Positions 24,597 through 33,785 of a stretch of DNA of 64,000 nucleotides are shown piece after piece. The notes under the pieces are model-generated. The model saw only the letters and a list, made by a program, of their open reading frames with translations. It ran no database searches and had not been told where the DNA came from. The translations under genes were made by a program, and so were the position numbers. Origin of the DNA: an uncultured Dehalococcoidia bacterium (GTDB lineage: Bacteria > Chloroflexota > Dehalococcoidia > Lucifugimonadales > UBA3495); NCBI GenBank assembly GCA_958296445.1, contig OY282565.1, positions 1,033,936 to 1,097,935 of the forward strand, written 5' to 3'. Each line of letters starts with the position of its first letter. The first letter of the stretch is position 1.

Positions 24597-26879
24597 GTGA
24601 CTCTATCGAATCAAGTTCTTTCCGAAGTGGAATACAACGTCGTCGGCAAGCGCCCGGTGCGCCCCGACGGGGTGGACAAGGTGACGGGACGCGCCCAGTA
24701 TGGCGCGGATGTCAAGCTGACCGGGCTGCTTCACGCCAAGGTGCTGCGTAGCCCGCATCCTCACGCCCGCATCCGCTCCATAGACACCGGCAAGGCCGAG
24801 GCGTTGCCCGGCGTCAAGGCGGTTATCACGGCCAAAGACCTGCCCTTTGCCGCTTTGTCCAGAGAGGAGCTGGGCGGCGATTACAACCGGCTGAAGTTCG
24901 CATCCGACCATATGCTCGCCAGCGACAAGGTTCTGTACAAGGGACACCCGGTTGCCGCGGTCGCGGCGGTCAACGCCCATGTGGCCGAGTCGGCATTGGC
25001 GCTGATTGAGGTTGATTACGAACCGCTGGAGGCGGTGGTTGACGTGCGGGCGGCGATGAGGGATGACGCGCCGCTGCTCCACGCGGAATTGCGGACTTCC
25101 TCGATGGGCGAGATTGGCGACAAGCCCAGCAACGTGGCCGCTCATCTGAGCTATGAGAAGGGCGACGTGGAGCAGGGGTTCGGCGAGGCCGACGTGGTTG
25201 TCGAGCGGGAGCTTACCACGGCGTCGGTGCATCAGGGCTACATTGAGCCGCATAACTCTACGGCTTTTTGGAACACCGACGGGCAGCTTAACCTGTGGAC
25301 CAGCACTCAGGGGGCTTTTGCCGTGCGGGCCGCGGTGGCCGATGTGCTGCGGCTGCCGGTGTCGCGCATCAAGGTTACGCCGATGGAAATCGGCGGCGGG
25401 TTCGGGGGCAAGATTACGGCCTATCTGGACGCCATCGCCGCCACGCTGTCCCAGAAGGCTGGCGCTCCGGTCAAGCAGTTGATGACTCGCGCCGAGGTGT
25501 TCGAGGCGTCGGGGCCGGCCCCCGGTTCGTGGATGAAGGTCAAGGTGGGGGCCAAGAACGACGGCCGCCTGACTGCGGTGCAGTTGGAGGTGGCGATGGA
25601 CGCCGGGGCCTACCCGGGTTCGCCGGTGATGCAGGCGATGACCTGCGCCTTTGCCTGCTACGACGTGGAGAACGGCAAGGTGGACGGCTACGATGTGGTG
25701 GTCAACAAGCCGAAAACAGCGGCCTACCGCGCCCCCGGCTCGCCGCAGGCCGCCTTTGGCGTCGAGACGGTGATGGACGAATTGTGCCAGCAGCTTGGGC
25801 TGGATCCCATAGATTTCCGGCTGCTCAACGCGGCCAAGGAAGGCACCCGGCGCATTGAGGGCCCGGTGGCCCGGCGCATCGGTTTTGTGGAATGCCTGGA
25901 GGCGGCCCGCGACCATGACCACTACCGGACGCCGCCGGAGGGCGAGAATAGCGGCCGCGGGGTGGCCGCCGGTTACTGGATGAACCGCGGCTTCCAGTCC
26001 AGTTGCGTCATTACGGTCAACTTCGACGGCACTGTCAGCCTGATTATGGGGTCGGTGGACATTGGCGGCACCCGCGCATCCATCGCGCAGCAGGCCGCCG
26101 AAACGTTGGGCATCGCATACGAGGACGTCAAGCCTATGGTGGTGGATACCGACTCCATCGGCTTTACCTTTATAACCGGCGGCAGCCGCACGTCCTTTGC
26201 CACCGGGCTGGCGGCCATTGAAGCCGCCGAGTCGGTGAAGGCGCAGATGGTGTCCCGCGCTGCCAAGATCTGGGACGCCGCCGAGGATGACGTGGAGTAC
26301 GCGGACGGGGCGGTGCGCCACAAGTCCGACCCGGAGCTGCGTCTGGGGTTCAAGGATCTGGCCCGCCAACTGGCTACCACCGGCGGCACGGTGGCCGGCC
26401 AGTCCAACGTTGACCCGGCCGGCGAGGGCAACTCTTACGCCGTCCATTTGGCCGATGTGCAGGTTGACCCGGACACCGGGAAGACCGAGGTGACTCGCTA
26501 CACCGCGATTCAGGACGCGGGCAAGGCGGTGCATCCCAGCTATGTCGAGGGGCAGATACAGGGGGGCGCGGTGCAGGGCATCGGCTGGGCCCTCAACGAA
26601 GAGTATTACTTCGACAACAGCGGGCGGATGATGAACCCGACTTTCTTGGATTACCGGATGCCTACTTCGCTGGATTTGCCGATGATTGACACGGTAATCG
26701 TCGAGGTGGCGAACTCCGGCCATCCCTACGGGGTGCGGGGGGTGGGCGAGGTGCCGATTGTCCCCCCGATGGCGGCCATCGCCAACGGCATCCACGAGGC
26801 CACGGGCCTGCGGCTCCGCAGCCTGCCGATGACTCCGGGCAAGATACTGGAAGAGCAGTGGGAGCGGAACGGGGGCTAG
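24597..26879 (+). CDS. Molybdopterin-binding subunit of a xanthine dehydrogenase-family hydroxylase
   Basis: 760 aa, catalytic subunit that hydroxylates an unknown substrate at a Mo-pterin site. Seen: N-terminal a/b hammerhead (GKRPVRPDGVDKVTGRAQYG, RSPHPHARI), EIGGGFGGKI, the active-site loop AYRAPGSPQAAFG, TGGSRTSFATG, and GVRGVGEVPIVPP containing the catalytic glutamate. The loop is neither AYxCSFR (form I CO dehydrogenase) nor AYRGAGR (form II), so CO oxidation is unlikely. Start is GTG 24597 with GAGGTGACC upstream. The neighbouring MoaD-like gene and the modABC operon fit a Mo enzyme. Confidence 0.92.
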   Translation: MTLSNQVLSEVEYNVVGKRPVRPDGVDKVTGRAQYGADVKLTGLLHAKVLRSPHPHARIRSIDTGKAEALPGVKAVITAKDLPFAALSREELGGDYNRLKFASDHMLASDKVLYKGHPVAAVAAVNAHVAESALALIEVDYEPLEAVVDVRAAMRDDAPLLHAELRTSSMGEIGDKPSNVAAHLSYEKGDVEQGFGEADVVVERELTTASVHQGYIEPHNSTAFWNTDGQLNLWTSTQGAFAVRAAVADVLRLPVSRIKVTPMEIGGGFGGKITAYLDAIAATLSQKAGAPVKQLMTRAEVFEASGPAPGSWMKVKVGAKNDGRLTAVQLEVAMDAGAYPGSPVMQAMTCAFACYDVENGKVDGYDVVVNKPKTAAYRAPGSPQAAFGVETVMDELCQQLGLDPIDFRLLNAAKEGTRRIEGPVARRIGFVECLEAARDHDHYRTPPEGENSGRGVAAGYWMNRGFQSSCVITVNFDGTVSLIMGSVDIGGTRASIAQQAAETLGIAYEDVKPMVVDTDSIGFTFITGGSRTSFATGLAAIEAAESVKAQMVSRAAKIWDAAEDDVEYADGAVRHKSDPELRLGFKDLARQLATTGGTVAGQSNVDPAGEGNSYAVHLADVQVDPDTGKTEVTRYTAIQDAGKAVHPSYVEGQIQGGAVQGIGWALNEEYYFDNSGRMMNPTFLDYRMPTSLDLPMIDTVIVEVANSGHPYGVRGVGEVPIVPPMAAIANGIHEATGLRLRSLPMTPGKILEEQWERNGG

Positions 26880-26905
26880 TACGCTGGCAGCGGTTTTGTT
26901 CTGCC

Positions 26906-26939
26906 GGGGCGGGTTTCATGCCCGCCCCGCGCGGTTTTT
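26906..26939 (+). terminator. Intrinsic terminator after the Mo hydroxylase operon
   Basis: GGGGCGGG, loop TTTCATG, CCCGCCCC, followed 6 nt later by TTTTT. It lies 27 bp after the stop of the large subunit. Confidence 0.65.
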
Positions 26940-27062
26940 GGGAAGACCCGGGGTTGCTCTAGGCACTTGAATCGCTGCCGACGGAAATGTAATCTGAAAC
27001 GCGAGTTGCTTTCCGGTTTTTGTTGTCGGGCGGCGGCGAATCGTTGTTTCGGGAGGGTGGCC

Positions 27063-27326
27063 GTGGCGAAAGTTTACATTCCTACTATGCTGCAAACGCT
27101 GACCGGCGGCGTCAAGCAGATTGAATGCCAGGGCCGCAACGTCCGGCAGATAATTGACGGGCTGGAGGCCCAATATCCCGGCATCAAGGCCCGGCTGGTG
27201 GAAGACGGCGAAATACGCTCCAATCTGGCCGTCGCCATAGACGGCGATGTTGCCCGTATGGGTATGCTGGAGCGGGTGGGCGAAACCAGCGAGGTTCATT
27301 TCGTCCCCGCCATCGGCGGCGGTTAG
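27063..27326 (+). CDS. MoaD/ThiS family sulfur-carrier protein
   Basis: 87 aa beta-grasp protein ending in the exposed Gly-Gly needed for adenylylation and thiocarboxylation (AIGGG). It begins VAKVYIPTMLQTLTGG, with IIDGLEAQYPGIKARL in the helix. GTG 27063 is preceded by GGAGGG at 6 nt. Its location behind a Mo hydroxylase operon suggests a molybdopterin-synthase small subunit, but ThiS-like or other carriers with the same fold are possible. Confidence 0.85.
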   Translation: MAKVYIPTMLQTLTGGVKQIECQGRNVRQIIDGLEAQYPGIKARLVEDGEIRSNLAVAIDGDVARMGMLERVGETSEVHFVPAIGGG

Positions 27327-27461
27327 CCCGGCGGCGGGTTAATTGACTGGCAAGAACGGGGCCGCTTACAATACCCGCGGCATTGACACTCGCAGCATTG
27401 GCATCCGGCGTCTCCGGCGAGGGTTGGGCGGGGGGCGTTATTCCAGCGCAACACACGGGCG

Positions 27462-27926
27462 GTGATGACAGAGAAAACGCCTTCCAAAGTAGAGAGCCTA
27501 GTTTCCTCGGGCGGAGTGGTGTTCCGTGATAGCGGCGGGCGCCTTGAAACTGTTTTGTGCGGGCGCTTTCAGACGCCCGGCCCGGTGCGCTGGAGTCTGG
27601 CGAAAGGCACGCCCGACCCCGGCGAAACGCTGGAGCAGACGGCCCTGCGCGAGGTGCGGGAGGAGACGGGGCTGGAGGTTGAGCTGGGCGCTTCGCTGGG
27701 CAGCATCGAATACTGGTTCGCCGACCGGGATAACGATGTCCGGTATCATAAGACGGTGCATTTCTACCTGATGTCGCCGGTGGGCGGCCATATAGACCAG
27801 CACGACCCGGAGTTTGACGTGGTTCAGTGGTTTGGGGTTGACGAAGCACTGGACGCTATGGCCTATGGCAACGAGGCCGGTGTGCTGCGCCGGGCGGTTG
27901 CCGTTATCCAGTCAGGACAAGGATAA
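27462..27926 (+). CDS. Nudix hydrolase
   Basis: 154 aa. The complete Nudix box is GTPDPGETLEQTALREVREE then TGLEV (GX5EX7REUXEEXGU). It hydrolyses a nucleoside diphosphate linked to another moiety; the substrate is unknown. GTG 27462 or the adjacent ATG 27465 may start it. The next gene (GNAT) starts 7 bp after the stop, so they share a transcript. Confidence 0.92.
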   Translation: MMTEKTPSKVESLVSSGGVVFRDSGGRLETVLCGRFQTPGPVRWSLAKGTPDPGETLEQTALREVREETGLEVELGASLGSIEYWFADRDNDVRYHKTVHFYLMSPVGGHIDQHDPEFDVVQWFGVDEALDAMAYGNEAGVLRRAVAVIQSGQG

Positions 27927-27933
27927 GGCGGTT

Positions 27934-28623
27934 ATGGTTGAACTCAAGGGCGCAAAAGTGGTGCTGCGGGACAAGCGGATTGAAGACGCCGAGAAGGATT
28001 ACCGCTGGCGCAGCGACCCGGAAATCGCCCGTCTTGACGCGGCCTATCCCTTGAATATGTCCTATGAACGCTATCTGAAGCTGTTTCAGGACCAGTTGCG
28101 CTATCCCACCCCCGGCTCGCACCACTTCGGCACCGACGCCGCCGACGGCACGTACATCGGCAACTGTATGTACTATGACCTCGACAGCATCAAGCGCGAG
28201 GCGGAGCTGGGCATCGTCATCGGCGACCGCGATTACTGGAGCAATTCCTACGGCTATGACGCAGTGACTACGCTGCTGGACTATATGTTTTCCGAGATAG
28301 AGCTGAGGCGAGTCTATCTGCATACGCTGGACTGGAACGAGCGGGCCCAACGCTGCTTCGCCAAGTCGGGTTTCCGGCCGGTGCGCAAGGTGCGGCGGAT
28401 GGCGCATGATTTCATACTGATGGAAGTGCTGCGCGATGACTGGCTGGAAACATCGGAGAAGCGGCTGGCCGCCCGCTTCGGGGCGCCGGGTTCCGGCGCT
28501 AACGGCAACGGGCCGGTTGCTGACGCGAGTACGGATACGCCTGCGAGTACGGCTGCCGCGCCCGCCGCAGAATCACCCAAGCCACGGCTGCGGTCGGTGT
28601 TTCCGCGCTCCGGGCCGGATTAG
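27934..28623 (+). CDS. GNAT family N-acetyltransferase
   Basis: 229 aa, RimJ-like. Seen: LRDKRIEDAEKDYRWRSDPE at the start, the core strand AELGIVIGDRDYWSNSYGYDA where acetyl-CoA binds (a degenerate Q/R-x-x-G-x-G/A), and RVYLHTLDWNERAQRCFAKS GF typical of RimJ/RimL proteins. The C-terminal 60 residues are Ala/Pro/Thr-rich and not part of the fold. It follows the Nudix gene closely. The acetylated target is unknown. Confidence 0.85.
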   Translation: MVELKGAKVVLRDKRIEDAEKDYRWRSDPEIARLDAAYPLNMSYERYLKLFQDQLRYPTPGSHHFGTDAADGTYIGNCMYYDLDSIKREAELGIVIGDRDYWSNSYGYDAVTTLLDYMFSEIELRRVYLHTLDWNERAQRCFAKSGFRPVRKVRRMAHDFILMEVLRDDWLETSEKRLAARFGAPGSGANGNGPVADASTDTPASTAAAPAAESPKPRLRSVFPRSGPD

Positions 28624-28673
28624 TATGGCTATTTCGTTACTGACGCCTATCCGTCATTCCCGCTAAGAGGGAT

Positions 28674-28718
28674 TGTCTGAATCAGGATTTTCGGGATTAT
28701 GGGATTATCAGGATTCCG
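28674..28718. repeat. TCTGAATCAGGATTT-type repeat
   Basis: TCTGAATCAGGATTTTCGGG, ATTATGGGATTATCAGGATT. The same family is at 31168, 31343, 33617, 35136 and 38040. It overlaps the last codons of hisA. Confidence 0.8.
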
Positions 28719-29451
28719 GGCCATCCGTCATTTCCGCGTGGGCGGCGTTCAGCGCGTTGGGTAGGGTGATGGCGCCGGTGTAGAGCGCCCGGCCTACGAT
28801 TACGCCCTCGACGCCGGTTTGGGCGAGGTTGCGGATGTCCTCTATTGAGGCTACGCCCCCGGAGGCCAGCACCGCCATTCCCGTTTCTTGGGCCAGTTGG
28901 GCGCTGGTGGTTAGGTCGGGGCCGGTGAGCATTCCGTCGCGGGCGATGTCGGTATAGAGCAGCCGGGCTACGCCTAGCCCGATCATTTGTTGCGCCATTT
29001 CCAGCACGGTGATTTGGCCGGATTCCGTCCAGCCCTGCACTGCTACGGTGCCGTCGCGGGCGTCCACGGCCACCACTACCCGTTGGCAGCCCTGCTCCCG
29101 GCACAGGTCTGCCACCATCGCGGGGTTGCGCACCGCCGCCGTGCCGATGACTACGCGCTCCACGCCGGTATCCAGCCAGGCGCGGGCGGTGGCGGCGTTG
29201 CGAATGCCCCCGCCCACTTGCACCGGAATGTCCAGCGCGGCGACGATGGCGGCGATGATTTCTAGGTGCGCAGGTTCGCCGGTGGCCGCGCCGTCTAGGT
29301 CTACCAGATGCAGCCGCCGCCCGCCTTGCTCCTGCCAGTGCCGGGCCATAGCCAGCGGGTCGTCGGAAAACACGGTTTCCCGCGCAAAGTCGCCCTGGTG
29401 CAGCCGGACGCACCGCCCGCCGCGCAAGTCAATGGCCGGGATTACTTCCAT
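28708..29451 (-). CDS. hisA: HisA: ProFAR isomerase of histidine synthesis
   Basis: Isomerises N'-ProFAR to PRFAR, 247 aa TIM barrel. Catalytic Asp in VIPAIDLRGGRCVRL at residue 8, second Asp in YTDIARDGMLTGPD near 173, with phosphate loops VQVGGGIR and ASGGVASIEDI. hisH lies 135 bp away on the same strand, separated by repeats; other his genes are not in the window. The VDARDG segment supports HisA, not HisF. Confidence 0.95.
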   Translation of the reverse strand: MEVIPAIDLRGGRCVRLHQGDFARETVFSDDPLAMARHWQEQGGRRLHLVDLDGAATGEPAHLEIIAAIVAALDIPVQVGGGIRNAATARAWLDTGVERVVIGTAAVRNPAMVADLCREQGCQRVVVAVDARDGTVAVQGWTESGQITVLEMAQQMIGLGVARLLYTDIARDGMLTGPDLTTSAQLAQETGMAVLASGGVASIEDIRNLAQTGVEGVIVGRALYTGAITLPNALNAAHAEMTDGPES

Positions 29452-29481
29452 ATTGTTTCTTAGTATCCTCTATGAGCAAAA

Positions 29482-29580
29482 GGAAGGGTCTTACCGCCCG
29501 GGGCGGGGTTCTTCGCTTTGCTCAGAATGACAGATAGTTTGCCCTGAATGACAGACGGTTTGCTCAGAATGACAGACAGG
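29482..29580. repeat. REP-like repeat cluster
   Basis: GAAGGGTCTTACCGCCCGGG, GGTTCTTCGCTTTGCTCAGA ATGACAG, plus two further (C)TGAATGACAGAC half units in tandem. Confidence 0.85.
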
Positions 29581-29586
29581 GGGTGG

Positions 29587-30264
29587 TTAGGGATGGGGCG
29601 TTCCTCGGGATTTTTCCGCTGCCATTGCTACGAAGTTGCGGTAGATTCGTAGCCCTACTGCGCCGCTTTTTTCGGGGTGAAACTGGGTGGCTACTATGCC
29701 CTTTTGGGCGTAGACGCTGCAAAAGGGCAGGCCGTACTCGGTTGTTCCTAGTACCCCGGCGGAGTCCGCCGGTTCCGCATAGTAGCTGTGGACGAAGTAG
29801 AAATAGCTGTTGGAGTCAATGTCGGACAACGCCTGGTGGTTGGCGTTCAGCGTTACGCTGTTCCAGCCCATGTGCGGGATTTTCAGCGTTGGGGGCGGGG
29901 TTCCGTTGAATCCCGTGCCGCCGGATGTGGTGGGGGGCAGGCGTTTGACGCGGCCGGGGACTATGCCTAGGCAGGGGGCTCCGCCCTCTTCGTCGGTCCA
30001 GTCCAGCAGCAGTTGTAGCCCTAGGCAGATGCCTAGGAAAGGACGCCCGCTGAGGGCGAACTCTCGCAGGGGCTCTACCAGCCCGCGTTGTTGCAGGGCG
30101 GTCATCGCCGCCGGGCCGGAGCCTACGCCGGGCAGGGCCACTGCGTCGGCGTTGCTCAAATCTTGGGGGTCGCCGCTTACCAGCGGGGCTACGCCGCAGG
30201 ATTCCAGCGCCCGCGAAACGCTGCGCAGATTTCCTGACTCGTAATCAACTACGACTAGCTTCAT
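29587..30264 (-). CDS. hisH: HisH: glutaminase subunit of IGP synthase
   Basis: Supplies ammonia to HisF, 225 aa class I amidotransferase. The nucleophile is in PFLGICLGLQLLLDW (Cys near 80), and the His-Glu pair is in QFHPEKSGAVGLRIYRNF. The start is MKLVVVDYESGNLRSV, as is usual. An insert around GGTGFNGTPPP is slightly longer than normal. Confidence 0.96.
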   Translation of the reverse strand: MKLVVVDYESGNLRSVSRALESCGVAPLVSGDPQDLSNADAVALPGVGSGPAAMTALQQRGLVEPLREFALSGRPFLGICLGLQLLLDWTDEEGGAPCLGIVPGRVKRLPPTTSGGTGFNGTPPPTLKIPHMGWNSVTLNANHQALSDIDSNSYFYFVHSYYAEPADSAGVLGTTEYGLPFCSVYAQKGIVATQFHPEKSGAVGLRIYRNFVAMAAEKSRGTPHP

Positions 30265-30316
30265 TTCGTCCTTTGGGGGGTTGGGGTTGTTTTGCGGCTG
30301 ATTGGGTAACTTGCCA

Positions 30317-30460
30317 GCGGGACGCCCCCACCCTAACCCTCCCCCGGAGGGGGAGGGGATTTCGTAGTTTTCTCCCTACGCCCGTTGTCTGGTGGCGCGT
30401 TCTATTGGGCGGGACGTTCCCACCTAACCATCTCCCGTAGGGGGAGGGGATTTCGCGATT
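30317..30460. repeat. Two GGGGGAGGG-type repeats
   Basis: GACGCCCCCACCCTAACCCT CCCCCGGAGGG at 30321-30360, and a degenerate copy at 30411-30450 (GACGTTCCCACCTAACC, GTAGGGGGAGGGG). GCCCGTTGNCNGGTGGCGCG TTCTAT also occurs twice, the second copy being the 3' end of the downstream gene. Confidence 0.8.
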
Positions 30461-30465
30461 TTTTC

Positions 30466-31062
30466 TTACGCCCGTTGGCCGGTGGCGCGTTCTATGGGCA
30501 GGTCGCGGTCTTCGTAGCGGGCGGCTACGAACAGCAGGTCGCCTAGGCGGTTCAGGTAGGATAGCAGGAGTTCGTTGGTTAGCAGGCCGGCTTCGCCCAT
30601 TGCTACTACGCGCCGCTCGGCGGTGCGGATTACGCAGCGGGCCAAGTCCATTGCCGCCGACGCCGGAGAGCCGCCGGGCAGGATGAATACCTTGGGCATT
30701 TCCATATCCTGCTCCAAGGCGTCTATGGCCTGCTCTAGGCTTTCCACCATCTCCGGGGTGACCGGCGCGAAATGTTGCTGGAACAGCTCGTACTTGCCGG
30801 GGTCGGTGGCCAGTTCGGCGGCCACGGTGAATAGTTCGCTTTGCAGGCGGCGCAGCAGTTCCTTTACCCGGTCATCGCCGGACATTGCCCGGGCCAGCCC
30901 CATAGCGGATACGGCTTCGTCAGTGATGCCGTAGGCTTCGGTGTGGGGGTTGTTCTTGGAAATGCGCCCGCCGTAGAGCAGGCTGGTTTCTCCCTTGTCG
31001 CCAAATTTAGTGTAGACCCGTTTGCGGTATTCCCCGGATGTTGAAGTGGACACAGGCGTCAC
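30466..31062 (-). CDS. Cob(I)alamin adenosyltransferase, PduO type
   Basis: Transfers adenosyl from ATP to cob(I)alamin, 198 aa. The N-terminal VYTKFGDKGETSLLYGG is the ATP-binding P-loop-like signature of PduO/MMAB proteins. The C-terminal CVIRTAERRVVAMGE, then NRLGDLLFVAARYE, is also diagnostic. It suggests use of adenosylcobalamin. It stands alone among repeats. Confidence 0.94.
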   Translation of the reverse strand: MTPVSTSTSGEYRKRVYTKFGDKGETSLLYGGRISKNNPHTEAYGITDEAVSAMGLARAMSGDDRVKELLRRLQSELFTVAAELATDPGKYELFQQHFAPVTPEMVESLEQAIDALEQDMEMPKVFILPGGSPASAAMDLARCVIRTAERRVVAMGEAGLLTNELLLSYLNRLGDLLFVAARYEDRDLPIERATGQRA

Positions 31063-31167
31063 CTACTCAAGCAGGGTGGATGGCCCACCGGGCACTTACC
31101 GATTTTAGCACAGGGGATTGCCGGAAACACGCGGGGGTTGGCTGCGGCAGGCTGGGCCCTTTTTGTC

Positions 31168-31560
31168 TGAATCAGGATTTACCGGATTATGGGATTTGCA
31201 GGATGGGCGAAATCCTGTTTGTCACCCTGAGCGAAGCGAAGGGTCTTGCCGCCCAAGGCGAGATTCTTCGCTACGCTCAGAATGACAGGGGCGGGCGGAA
31301 TGGCGGGGGCGGGCGGAACGGCGGGGGATTTCGATTTTTTGTCTGAATCAGGATTTACCGGATTCGAGGATTTTCAGGATGGGCGAAATCCTGTTTGTCA
31401 CCTTGAGCGAAGCGAAGGGTCTTACCGCCCAAGGCGAGATTCTTCGCTACGCTCAGAATGACAGGGGCGGGCGGAATGACAGGGGCGGACGGAATGGCGG
31501 GGGTGGTGGGACGCCCCCACCCTAACCCTCCCCCGGAGGGGGAGGGAATTTCGTTATTTG
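31168..31560. repeat. Dense block of REP-like, TCTGAATC and GGGGGAGGG repeats
   Basis: Two near-identical composite units (31168-31292 and 31343-31468), each being TCTGAATCAGGATTTACCGG, ATGGGCGAAATCCTG, then CACC(C/T)TGAGCGAAGCGAA and CGCTACGCTCAGAATGACAG. A GGGGGAGGG element follows at 31508-31550. No gene is seen in 31063-31645. Confidence 0.9.
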
Positions 31561-31645
31561 GGTGTTTATCAGATTGGCGGTAAGGTGTTATTGTGGATAT
31601 AGCCGCTAATTTGCGGCGGCTTGCAACAATACCGAGGTGATGGCT

Positions 31646-32404
31646 ATGCCTAATGAAGTTCGCGTTATTGGGGTTGGGGGTATGCCGGAGCTGCGGCCCG
31701 GCGATGATTTGGCCGGTCTGATGATGGACGCGGCGGCGGCTCAAGGCACGCCCATTGAGGAGGGGGATGTGCTGGTGGTTACGCAAAAGGTGATTTCCAA
31801 GGTCGAAGGCAAGGTGATGAGCATTGAGGGGGTGGAAGCCTCGCCGCTGGCGGTGACCATCACCGAGGGTCACCGGCGCGACCCGCGGCATACGGAGATG
31901 ATACTGCGGGAAGCCCGCCGTATCGTGCGGATGGACCGGGGGGTAATCATCGCCGAAACCAAGCACGGTTTCTTTTGCGCCAACGCCGGGATAGACGCAT
32001 CCAACATCCCCGGCGACAAGACCATAGCGTTGCTGCCCGACGACTCGGACGCTTCGGCCCGGGGCATCCGCGACGCGGTGCTGGCGCGGCTGGGGGTGAA
32101 TGTGGCGGTGGTGGTGTCGGACACTTTTGGCCGCCCCTGGCGCAACGGCGCGGCCAACGTGGCTATCGGCGTGGCCGGTATGGATCCGCTGCTGGACTAT
32201 GTGGGGTCGCTGGACGCCTACGGCAATGTGTTGCACACTACGCAGATTGCCGTGGCCGACGAACTGGCCGCCACCGCCGAGCTGGTCACCGGCAAGGCCC
32301 TGGGCATTCCGGTGTCTATCATCCGCGGCTACGCCTTTGAGACGCTGGAGGACGCCAGCATCCAGCGGCTGCTCCGCTCCGGCGAGCGCGACCTGTTCCG
32401 GTAG
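31646..32404 (+). CDS. cofE: Coenzyme F420-0:L-glutamate ligase
   Basis: Adds gamma-linked glutamates to F420-0 (GTP-dependent), 252 aa. Seen: GDVLVVTQKVISKVEGKV, IVRMDRGVIIAETKHGFFCA, AGIDASN and SDTFGRPWRNG, all CofE signatures. GAGG lies 8 nt before ATG 31646, which is preferred to GTG 31637. It shows that the organism probably makes F420. Other F420 genes are not in the window. No fused C-terminal nitroreductase domain (FbiB) is present. Confidence 0.94.
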   Translation: MPNEVRVIGVGGMPELRPGDDLAGLMMDAAAAQGTPIEEGDVLVVTQKVISKVEGKVMSIEGVEASPLAVTITEGHRRDPRHTEMILREARRIVRMDRGVIIAETKHGFFCANAGIDASNIPGDKTIALLPDDSDASARGIRDAVLARLGVNVAVVVSDTFGRPWRNGAANVAIGVAGMDPLLDYVGSLDAYGNVLHTTQIAVADELAATAELVTGKALGIPVSIIRGYAFETLEDASIQRLLRSGERDLFR

Positions 32405-32407
32405 GGG

Positions 32408-32445
32408 TTAATCGCAGAGGGCGCAGGGGGCGCAGAGATTCGATT
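32408..32445. repeat. GCAGAG-type repeat between cofE and dinB
   Basis: CGCAGAGGGCGCAGGGGGCG then GCAGAGATTCGA; the complementary TCTGCGCTCTTTGCGGCCTC continues into the end of dinB. Same family as 12998-13105. The repeat thus forms the last codons of dinB. Confidence 0.7.
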
Positions 32446-33555
32446 TTAATTATCGTCTGCGCTCTTTGCGGCCTCGGTGGTTAAGCCGTATTCCCATAGG
32501 GATAGCTGGCGGACGGCGTTGGCTTCGGCGAAGTTGCTTACGCCGACTCCCAGCAGGCGGAAGGAGCGGCCGGGGGTAAGCTCGGCGGCCAGCAGGCGCC
32601 AGGCGGTTTCGCGGATGGGCGCGGCGTCGCTGGACGGGGCGGGGAGGGTGGTCTGTCGGCTGAAAGTGGCGAAGTCGGCCAGCCGCATTTTCACGGTGAC
32701 CGTGCGCCCTTGCAGTCCTTTGCGCTCTAGGCTTCCGGCCACGCCGTCGGCCAACGCTTCCAGCACCCGGCGCAGTTCCGCGCGGTCGCTGAGGTCGTTG
32801 GGGAAAGTGGTTTCCGAGGAAACCGATTTGGTGACGCGCTCGGTATGCACCGGCTCATCGTCGAGGCCGACGGCCCGCTGGCGGACGCTTTCCGCCCGCT
32901 GCCCGAATACCCGGGCGAACCAGTCCGGCGGCTGGGCGGCCAGGATTCCGATGGTGTCTATGCCCTCGGACTTCAGCCGCTCGGCGGTTTTGGGGCCGAT
33001 GCCCCACAGCTTGCCCACGGGCAGCGGGGCCAGAAACCCGGGTTCATCGCCCGGCGGCACTACCACCAGCCCGTCGGGTTTGTCTAGGTCGGAGGCGATT
33101 TTGGATACCGACTTGCTTACGCTGACGCCCACGGAAACGGTAAGGCCGGTTTCGTCCTTTACCCGGCGTTTCAGCTCTAGGGCCACGCCCAGTGGCCAGC
33201 GGCCTTCCGCTTGGTTGACCGCCGCGCTGATGTCCAGATACGCCTCGTCCAGAGAGAGCGGCTCCACCAGTTCGGTGAAACTGCGGAAAATGTCCATCAC
33301 CCGGCGCGACATTTCGCGGTAGCGGGTAAAGCGCGGCGCTATGACGATGCCTTGGGGGCAGTTGCGGACGGCGGTACGCATAGGCATAGCCGAGCGCACG
33401 CCGAATTGGCGGGCTTCGTAGGACGCCGTAGCCACCACGCCGCGGTTTTCGGGGCGTCCGCCGACCAGCACCGGCTTGCCGAGCAGTTCCGGGTTGTCCA
33501 ACTGCTCCACGGCGGCGTAAAAGGCGTCTAGGTCGGCGTGAATGATGTGCTTCAT
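32446..33555 (-). CDS. dinB: DNA polymerase IV (Y family)
   Basis: Error-prone translesion polymerase, 369 aa. Catalytic site: HADLDAFYAAVEQ at residues 6-18 and LSLDEAYLDIS near 103; the thumb HhH region is GKLWGIGPKTAERLKSEGID; the little finger follows. Length is normal. The last dozen codons derive from an intergenic repeat. No linked lexA or imuA/imuB seen. Confidence 0.95.
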   Translation of the reverse strand: MKHIIHADLDAFYAAVEQLDNPELLGKPVLVGGRPENRGVVATASYEARQFGVRSAMPMRTAVRNCPQGIVIAPRFTRYREMSRRVMDIFRSFTELVEPLSLDEAYLDISAAVNQAEGRWPLGVALELKRRVKDETGLTVSVGVSVSKSVSKIASDLDKPDGLVVVPPGDEPGFLAPLPVGKLWGIGPKTAERLKSEGIDTIGILAAQPPDWFARVFGQRAESVRQRAVGLDDEPVHTERVTKSVSSETTFPNDLSDRAELRRVLEALADGVAGSLERKGLQGRTVTVKMRLADFATFSRQTTLPAPSSDAAPIRETAWRLLAAELTPGRSFRLLGVGVSNFAEANAVRQLSLWEYGLTTEAAKSADDN

Positions 33556-33613
33556 AAGTAATCAACGGGCGGCAATTCTTGCCTGCTTTCATTTTAGCCG
33601 CCGGGTTGCGCCT

Positions 33614-33662
33614 TTGTCTGAATCAGGATTTTCAGGGTTAAAGGATTTGCCGGATTGGGGAA
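33614..33662. repeat. TCTGAATCAGGATTT-type repeat
   Basis: TCTGAATCAGGATTTTCAGG, GTTAAAGGATTTGCCGGATT. Single copy; the rest of 33556-33785 shows only the ribosome site (GGCAGGAGGCAG) of the next gene. Confidence 0.75.
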
Positions 33663-33785
33663 TATTGATTCGGACAAGCACGCCGCCCGGCCAATTCCGG
33701 CGTAGCGCCTGCCGCGCTGCCGCGCTACAATGGCAGGGTTACGCTACCAACCGGGTAAAGACGGGGAAAACCGGCAGGAGGCAGT

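Noticed and set aside
24603..26795. 730-aa minus-strand open frame
   Set aside because: Antisense shadow of the Mo hydroxylase large subunit; His/Gly/Arg-rich without any motif.
24597..26879. Aerobic CO dehydrogenase large subunit
   Set aside because: Active-site loop AYRAPGSPQ lacks the form I and form II signatures.
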